Program-made: the position numbers and the translations under genes
Notes under the pieces: model-generated
Database searches by the model: none
Told to the model about the DNA's origin: nothing
Seen by the model: the letters and a program-made list of their open reading frames with translations, nothing else
Part shown: positions 22,606-26,985 of the stretch, one piece after another
How positions within the stretch are numbered: the first letter of the stretch is position 1
How the letters are laid out: the number at the start of each line of letters is the position of its first letter
DNA from: Candidatus Faecivivens stercoripullorum
GTDB lineage: Bacteria > Bacillota > Clostridia > Oscillospirales > Ruminococcaceae
DNA length: 26,985 bases
Direction of reading: 5' to 3'
NCBI GenBank assembly: GCA_018715285.1
Contig: DVLW01000045.1
Span: forward strand, 1 to 26,985

Positions 22606-24357
22606 TTATTGCGTTATGCCGGAAATTTCACACAGACGCGCGTATTCACCATTTTGCGCCATCAGCTGTGCATGACTGCCCGACTCGACAATCGATTTCC
22701 CACCAAGCAGATAAATCCGGTCGACATTGCGAATGGTCGACAGCCGGTGCGCAATGATAATCGTCGTTCTGCCCTGCATCAGCTTTTCCAGTGAACGCTG
22801 TACCAGCAGCTCACTTTCATAGTCGAGTGCGCTGGTCGCCTCGTCCAGAATCAGAATCTTCGGATTCTTTAAAAACAGCCGCGCAATACTGATCCGCTGA
22901 CGCTGTCCGCCCGACAGGGTGATTCCCTTGGTGCCGACTATCGTATCATATCCCTGCGGCAATGTCCGGATATACCCGTCAATTCCTGCCTGAACCGCTG
23001 CCTGCCGGATTTCCTCGTCAGACGCGCCGGGACGGCCGAAACGGATATTGTCGCGAACCGTGCCGTTAAAGATGGTGACCTCCTGCTGGACAAGCCCGAT
23101 GTTCTCCCGAAGGGTACGGTTAGACAACTGCCGCAGGTCTGCCCCATCCAGCGTAATCTTTCCACCGGTCACGTCATAAAACCGGGCCGCCAGCATACTG
23201 ACGGTTGTCTTGCCGATGCCCGATGCGCCGGCAAATGCAACCGATTCCCCACTGGCAACTGAAAACGTGAGGTGTTCCAGTACATTCTCCTCTGCGTCCG
23301 GATAATGAAAGCTGACATCTTCAAAACAGATTTCACCACGTGCCTCCGGCAGTGTGACCGGATTTTCCGGTTCATTGACCAGAGGCGTGACCTCCATCAT
23401 CTCCATATACCGGATAAACCCGGACTTACCCTCTTCAAACAGCCGCATAAAGTTGAGCATCGTCTGAATCGGTTCGGCCAGTGTCCCGACATACAATAAA
23501 AACGTCACCAGAACCGGTATTTCCATCTTACCCAGTCCGATCATCAAACCGCCTGCGCAGATGGTCAGCATGGTCAGAATCTGCGGAAAACTGCCCATCA
23601 CCTCATAAAAAATCGCTTCAATCTTATAAAACCGGCACTGGCTGTCTGTGTACCGATGGTTGTACACGTGAAAACGTCCGGCTTCCTCCCTTTCAGCACC
23701 AAAAGCCTTAACCGTCCGAATACCGGACAATACGTCCTCCAGATGACTGTTCATATGTGCGCGGTCAGCCTTTGAACGCAGCAGCGCCCGCTCCATCCGC
23801 CGGTCATTGATGACTGAAATGACGGCAAGCACCGGCAGCAGTGCAAACAGCAATACCGTCAGCCGCCAGTCGATGGCCATCAGGATGACAAACGCGCCGC
23901 CGAACTTGATGACGGTCATCAACAAATCCTCCGGACCATGGTGGAAAAGTTCGGTCATGCCCGAAAGGTCATTCGATAGGACGGTCATCAGCTGGCCTAC
24001 ATCATGCTTTGCGTGAAAATGGAACGACAGCTTTTCATAATGGGCGAAAAGTTCATCCCGCATTGTCTCTTCCATCTTCGCGCCCATTGCGTGGCCGAAG
24101 TAGGCATAAATCATATTGCTGACCATCCGCAGTACGGTCAGTCCTGCCAGCAGCAGGATACACCACACCAGTCTGCGAACCGTCTCCCCCCATCCTTCCA
24201 TCACCAGCCCGGTAATTTTTCCGGACAGGAGCGGAAAGAGCAGAACCGAAATGGCGCTCAACGCTGCAAAGGACATATCCATCGCAAAAATACGGCGATG
24301 GGGTTTATAATAGGAAAGAAATTTTTTCAGACGTTTTCTGGTAAATTTAGTATGCAT
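22606..24357 (-). CDS. ABC exporter, fused permease and ATP-binding protein
   Basis: A 583-aa half-transporter with an N-terminal six-helix exporter membrane domain (about 25-310) and a C-terminal nucleotide-binding domain. The latter has Walker A GASGIGKT (377-384), Q-loop VQQE (423-426), signature LSGGQ (481-485), Walker B ILILDE (501-506), D-loop SALD and switch His in IIIAHRLS. It probably forms a homodimer, since no partner half-transporter lies next to it. Substrates of this MsbA/BmrA-like class range from lipids to drugs and peptides and cannot be read here. GGAGG lies six bases before ATG. An 18-codon leader frame and competing hairpins precede it, suggesting translational or attenuation control. 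Confidence 0.95.
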   Translation of the reverse strand: MHTKFTRKRLKKFLSYYKPHRRIFAMDMSFAALSAISVLLFPLLSGKITGLVMEGWGETVRRLVWCILLLAGLTVLRMVSNMIYAYFGHAMGAKMEETMRDELFAHYEKLSFHFHAKHDVGQLMTVLSNDLSGMTELFHHGPEDLLMTVIKFGGAFVILMAIDWRLTVLLFALLPVLAVISVINDRRMERALLRSKADRAHMNSHLEDVLSGIRTVKAFGAEREEAGRFHVYNHRYTDSQCRFYKIEAIFYEVMGSFPQILTMLTICAGGLMIGLGKMEIPVLVTFLLYVGTLAEPIQTMLNFMRLFEEGKSGFIRYMEMMEVTPLVNEPENPVTLPEARGEICFEDVSFHYPDAEENVLEHLTFSVASGESVAFAGASGIGKTTVSMLAARFYDVTGGKITLDGADLRQLSNRTLRENIGLVQQEVTIFNGTVRDNIRFGRPGASDEEIRQAAVQAGIDGYIRTLPQGYDTIVGTKGITLSGGQRQRISIARLFLKNPKILILDEATSALDYESELLVQRSLEKLMQGRTTIIIAHRLSTIRNVDRIYLLGGKSIVESGSHAQLMAQNGEYARLCEISGITQ

Positions 24358-24375
24358 AAAAATCCTCCACTGATT

Positions 24376-24403
24376 GGGAGGGTTAATCAGCTTTTACCCT
24401 CCC
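24376..24403 (-). other. leader hairpin overlapping the small reading frame before the ABC gene
   Basis: On the minus strand GGGAGGGT (24403-24396), inside the last codons of the small reading frame, pairs perfectly with ACCCTCCC (24383-24376), which begins at the last base of its stop codon. The CCTCC within the 3' arm can instead pair with GGAGG (24368-24364), the ribosome site of the ABC gene. The two pairings exclude each other. It is not followed by a T-run long enough for a clear terminator. Confidence 0.6.
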
Positions 24404-24439
24404 GTCAAATTTGTCGATGATTTTGATGCTTCTTTTCAT
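24383..24439 (-). CDS. 18-aa leader peptide candidate upstream of the ABC exporter
   Basis: The frame encodes MKRSIKIIDKFDGRVKAD, then TAA. AGGAGG (24453-24446 region) lies nine bases before its ATG, as strong a ribosome site as any in the window and almost the same as that of the ABC gene (both are GGAGGATTTT). The peptide is basic (three Lys and two Arg in front of a few acidic residues), has no membrane segment and matches no family I know. It ends 25 bases before the ABC start. It may be a regulatory leader whose translation controls the downstream hairpins. It could also be a decayed gene start, but the intact ribosome site and stop favour a real short frame. Confidence 0.5.
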   Translation of the reverse strand: MKRSIKIIDKFDGRVKAD

Positions 24440-24545
24440 GATAAAATCCTCCTGTACTCATATTTCCGTCGGATAACGGAGGACGGATACCCCATCTATT
24501 CAAACGGCGTTTTTACCGCCGCAGAAAGCGTGTTCAAAATAAATC

Positions 24546-25727
24546 TCAGAGTTTTTGCAGCACCGATTCTCCAATGCAGCCATCCGGCAGTTTAACGCCA
24601 AAATTATCCGCAATCGTCGCGCCGATTATTCCAAAGCTATCCCCATCCATCCGGCCGCTTTCCATCGACTCGGACCAGCAGATCAGCGGAACATATTCCC
24701 TTGTATGATCGGTACCGGGTGCGGTCGGGTCGTTGCCATGGTCGGCGGTAATCATCAGGAGATCATCCGGCCGCATTACCTTGAGCAGTGCCCCAAGTCC
24801 TTTATCAAACGCCTCGATTTCCCGTGCATAGCCGTCCGGGTTGCGCCGGTGTCCCCACTTGGCGTCAAAATCCACCAGATTGACAAAACACAGTCCGTGA
24901 AAATTTTCGCCCGCCAGTTCCACCGTCTGCTGCATTCCTTCGACCGAGCTGTCCGAATGCAGCCATCTGGTCAGCCCCTGTCCGGAAAAGATATCGTGAA
25001 TCTTGCCGACTCCGATGACATCCAGCCCGTTCTCTGAAAGGGCGTCCAGCACCGTTTTCTGCGGCGGACTGACGGCATAGTCACGGCGGTTAGCAGTGCG
25101 CTGGTATACACCGGGCGACGTTTCGATATAGGGACGTGCAATGACCCGTCCCACCTTCCATTCGTCTTTCATCGTCAGCTCCCGGGCAATCTCACAGCAG
25201 CGGTAGAGGTTGTCAAGGTCAAAGGTCTGTTCATTGCCGCAGATTTGCAGCACCGAATCGGCAGAGGTATAGACGATCATGCAGTTATCTTTTTCCTCAG
25301 CTGCCAGCTCGTTTAAAATCTCGGTGCCACTGGCGCTTTTATTGCCGATTACCCGGCGTCCGCACCGTTTTTCCAGCTCATCAATCAGTTCTTTCGGGAA
25401 TCCGGTATCGGTAAAGGTCTGAAACGGCTTTTTGGTTTCAATCCCCATCATCTCCCAGTGGCCGGCCATTGTATCCTTGGCACGGCTCCGCTCGGACAGT
25501 TTCATCAGAAAACCTTCCGGTTTCCGGGAATGATCCACTCCTTCAACCGGGTGCAGATGGTAGATGCCCAGTCTTTCGAGGTTCGGGATATCCAGTGGTC
25601 CTGCTTTTTCGCAGATATGCCCAAAGGTATCGACCGCTCCGTCCCCAAAATCCGCCGCGTCTGGCATCGCACCGATTCCCAGCGAGTCCAGCACAATCAG
25701 AAATATTCTCCGGTAGTGATTCTTCAT
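24546..25727 (-). CDS. deoB: phosphopentomutase
   Basis: A 393-aa metalloenzyme of the alkaline-phosphatase superfamily interconverting (deoxy)ribose 1-phosphate and 5-phosphate, linking nucleoside breakdown to central metabolism. The metal-binding Asp14 lies in IVLDSLGIGAMPDA, Thr86 in AKDTMAGHWEMMG is the phosphorylated residue, and ITADHGNDPT near the C-terminus with TDHTREYVP supplies further metal ligands. Length matches the family (about 390-400). Its ATG overlaps the add stop in ATGA, so the two are translationally coupled. A weak hairpin (CGGCG/CGCCG, about 24506-24522) follows the stop, so readthrough into the leader and ABC gene is possible. Confidence 0.97.
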   Translation of the reverse strand: MKNHYRRIFLIVLDSLGIGAMPDAADFGDGAVDTFGHICEKAGPLDIPNLERLGIYHLHPVEGVDHSRKPEGFLMKLSERSRAKDTMAGHWEMMGIETKKPFQTFTDTGFPKELIDELEKRCGRRVIGNKSASGTEILNELAAEEKDNCMIVYTSADSVLQICGNEQTFDLDNLYRCCEIARELTMKDEWKVGRVIARPYIETSPGVYQRTANRRDYAVSPPQKTVLDALSENGLDVIGVGKIHDIFSGQGLTRWLHSDSSVEGMQQTVELAGENFHGLCFVNLVDFDAKWGHRRNPDGYAREIEAFDKGLGALLKVMRPDDLLMITADHGNDPTAPGTDHTREYVPLICWSESMESGRMDGDSFGIIGATIADNFGVKLPDGCIGESVLQKL

Positions 25728-26722
25728 ATCGTTTCTGCCTCCATTCGGGATTGCCGGATCTTCTCCAACAGGCGAGCTTTTGTCTTTTCATCCGCAAAGC
25801 TCACCCTGACGGCATTTTCGGTCATCTGCCAGAGCTGCGCATCGGTCACGCCCCATTCTTTCTGAACAAAGGCATACTCATCGGCCAGCGTGCAGCCGCT
25901 GACGGTACGGTTATCGGTATTGATGGTCACTGGAATACCTGCCTGCAAAAATTCGATCAGCGGGTATTCCGCTTCAGAAGCGACCGCACGGGTTTGCAGG
26001 TTACTGTGCGGGCAAAGCTCAACCCCGATCTCCCGTTCCCTGCAAAGTGCCTGCAATGCAGCATCACCGCGCATCGCGATACCATGCCCGATGCGTCTTG
26101 CACCGGCGGCGATTGAATCGCGGATATTCTGTACGCTGCCACATTCACCGGCATGAAGGGTGAAAGGCATTCCCATCGCTTTGACCTGCTGAAACAGTCC
26201 CATAAAGCCGCTCATCGGATACGCTGCTTCATCTCCGGCAAGGTCAGCCGCACAGACGCCTTTCCCGAGAAAATCCGCTGCTGCACGCAGCATCGCAAGG
26301 TTTTCTTCTTCCGGCAGATGGCGCATAGCGCAGACAATCACGCCGTATTCAACCCCATACTCTTTTTTCCCCTGTTCCAGTCCGTCCAGAACAGCCTGAA
26401 TTACCTCAGCATCAGACAGTCCGCGTTCACGTGAAAACTGCGGTGCAAACCGCACTTCGGCATAACATACGTTCTCAGCGGCACAGCTGCGGATAAAGTC
26501 ATACCCGGCCAGCCGCAATCCTTCTACAGTCTGCATACAGGAAAGCGGCAGAGAAAATTTTTCCAGATACTCCGCCAGATTCCGGCAATCGGGTGCAACC
26601 ATCAGTTCTGCGTCGGGAACCACCCGGCCGAGCAGGCTGCGAATCAATCCCGGTGATAGCGAGCCATCAAGATGGCAGTGCAATTCCACTTTGGGCATCT
26701 GTTTGAGCTGATAATCCTGCAT
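25724..26722 (-). CDS. add: adenosine deaminase
   Basis: A 332-aa zinc enzyme deaminating adenosine and deoxyadenosine to (deoxy)inosine. The zinc motif HCHLDGS begins at His15 (His15, His17). TLHAGECGS (catalytic Glu in HAGE), RIGHGI and INTDNRTVSG (metal Asp; the canonical form is NTDDP, here Asp-Asn) follow. The Asp-to-Asn change next to the metal Asp occurs in some adenosine-deaminase-like proteins, so deamination of a related aminopurine nucleoside cannot be ruled out. The ATG at 26722 has GGAGG seven bases upstream; the frame extends nine codons further without support. It is first gene of the add-deoB unit: purine base release and recycling of the sugar phosphate. Confidence 0.92.
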   Translation of the reverse strand: MQDYQLKQMPKVELHCHLDGSLSPGLIRSLLGRVVPDAELMVAPDCRNLAEYLEKFSLPLSCMQTVEGLRLAGYDFIRSCAAENVCYAEVRFAPQFSRERGLSDAEVIQAVLDGLEQGKKEYGVEYGVIVCAMRHLPEEENLAMLRAAADFLGKGVCAADLAGDEAAYPMSGFMGLFQQVKAMGMPFTLHAGECGSVQNIRDSIAAGARRIGHGIAMRGDAALQALCREREIGVELCPHSNLQTRAVASEAEYPLIEFLQAGIPVTINTDNRTVSGCTLADEYAFVQKEWGVTDAQLWQMTENAVRVSFADEKTKARLLEKIRQSRMEAETI

Positions 26723-26757
26723 GATTTTTCCTCCAGACAATACATTCAATTATGGAT

Positions 26758-26786
26758 ATTATATCATGTCCGACAGCCAGTTTCAA
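26758..26786 (-). promoter_or_regulatory. promoter of add-deoB
   Basis: On the minus strand TTGAAA (26786-26781) and a perfect TATAAT (26763-26758) are 17 bases apart, with an extended TGA just before the -10. The leader would be about 30 bases. Confidence 0.82.
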
Positions 26787-26807
26787 TTATTTTGTGAATG
26801 ATACTGA

Positions 26808-26836
26808 TTGTCACACCTGGCAAGACCTGATATACT
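26808..26836 (+). promoter_or_regulatory. promoter of the GNAT gene
   Basis: TTGTCA (26808-26813) and TATACT (26831-26836) are 17 bases apart, with an extended TGA before the -10. Its -35 lies only 21 bases from that of the divergent add promoter, so a regulator bound between could affect both. Confidence 0.78.
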
Positions 26837-26877
26837 GATATAAATCATTTTCCATATTTAATAGAAAGGAAATTCGC

Positions 26878-26985
26878 ATGATAGAAAGCAGACGACTTAT
26901 TTTGCGGGATTGGAATCAACAGGACATCCCATCCCTTGTCGATGGATTAAACGATCTTGAGGTATCCAAATGGCTTGCTATGGTT
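26878..26985 (+). CDS. GNAT-family N-acetyltransferase (N-terminal 36 residues only)
   Basis: The frame runs off the right edge of the window. It begins MIESRRLILRDWNQQDIPSL, and the pattern E-x-x-RL-x-LR-x-W/F...D is typical of RimJ/RimL-type acetyltransferases, which acetylate protein N-termini, antibiotics or small amines. The catalytic acetyl-CoA loop would lie beyond the window, so neither substrate nor completeness can be judged. GAAAGGAA lies seven bases before ATG and a good promoter precedes it. Confidence 0.82.
   Translation, partial: MIESRRLILRDWNQQDIPSLVDGLNDLEVSKWLAMV

Noticed and set aside
1..26985. Search for mobile elements, CRISPR arrays, toxin-antitoxin pairs and defence genes
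   Set aside because: No transposase, integrase, direct-repeat array or defence motif was seen; gene order and composition look like ordinary core chromosome.

Overview
The window looks like chromosomal DNA from a strictly or facultatively anaerobic Bacillota (Clostridia-like; an Oscillospirales/Ruminococcaceae-type relative is my guess, not proven). The grounds are a class III (oxygen-sensitive) ribonucleotide reductase with its activase, strong AGGAGG/AAAGGA ribosome sites, TTG starts on two genes, and typical Gram-positive housekeeping genes (murA, walJ, rlmH, typA). GC content is moderate and even. I see no insertion sequence, phage gene or CRISPR array.

Left arm, minus strand (1-6467): a tRNA-Arg(ACG) cut by the window edge has its own near-consensus promoter. 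Next come five co-oriented genes that read leftwards from one strong promoter at 6467-6438: nrdD, nrdG, a GHMP-family kinase, a Nif3-like protein and iadA (isoaspartyl dipeptidase). An NrdR box lies just downstream of the -10. iadA lacks a normal start codon; ACG sits where ATG would be expected.

Centre, plus strand (6795-12388): after a 512-base divergent spacer come murA with its terminator, walJ-rlmH-typA closed by a perfect 14-bp terminator, and an AEC-family permease.

Arginine block, plus strand (12389-20895): argG, argH, argC, argJ, argB, argD and argF encode the pathway from glutamate through ornithine and citrulline to arginine. ArgJ recycles the acetyl group, so no separate argA is needed. 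carAB and argR are absent from the window. A 305-base AT-rich region before argG holds two perfect matches to the ArgR-box pattern plus a sigma-70-type promoter. argF has its own promoter. Several leaders in this block contain RNA hairpins that the genes do not explain.

Right arm (20896-26985): a MATE transporter (+) converges on an ABC exporter (-) across a shared terminator. The ABC gene is preceded by a tiny 18-codon reading frame with its own strong ribosome site and a set of competing SD/anti-SD hairpins, which I consider the most interesting structure here. Further right are add-deoB (purine nucleoside and pentose-phosphate salvage, minus strand, overlapping by 4 bases) and the start of a GNAT acetyltransferase (+), the last two units fired from back-to-back promoters.

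Nothing seen amounts to a clear new multi-gene system. The best candidates for new biology are small regulatory structures and the non-canonical iadA start.
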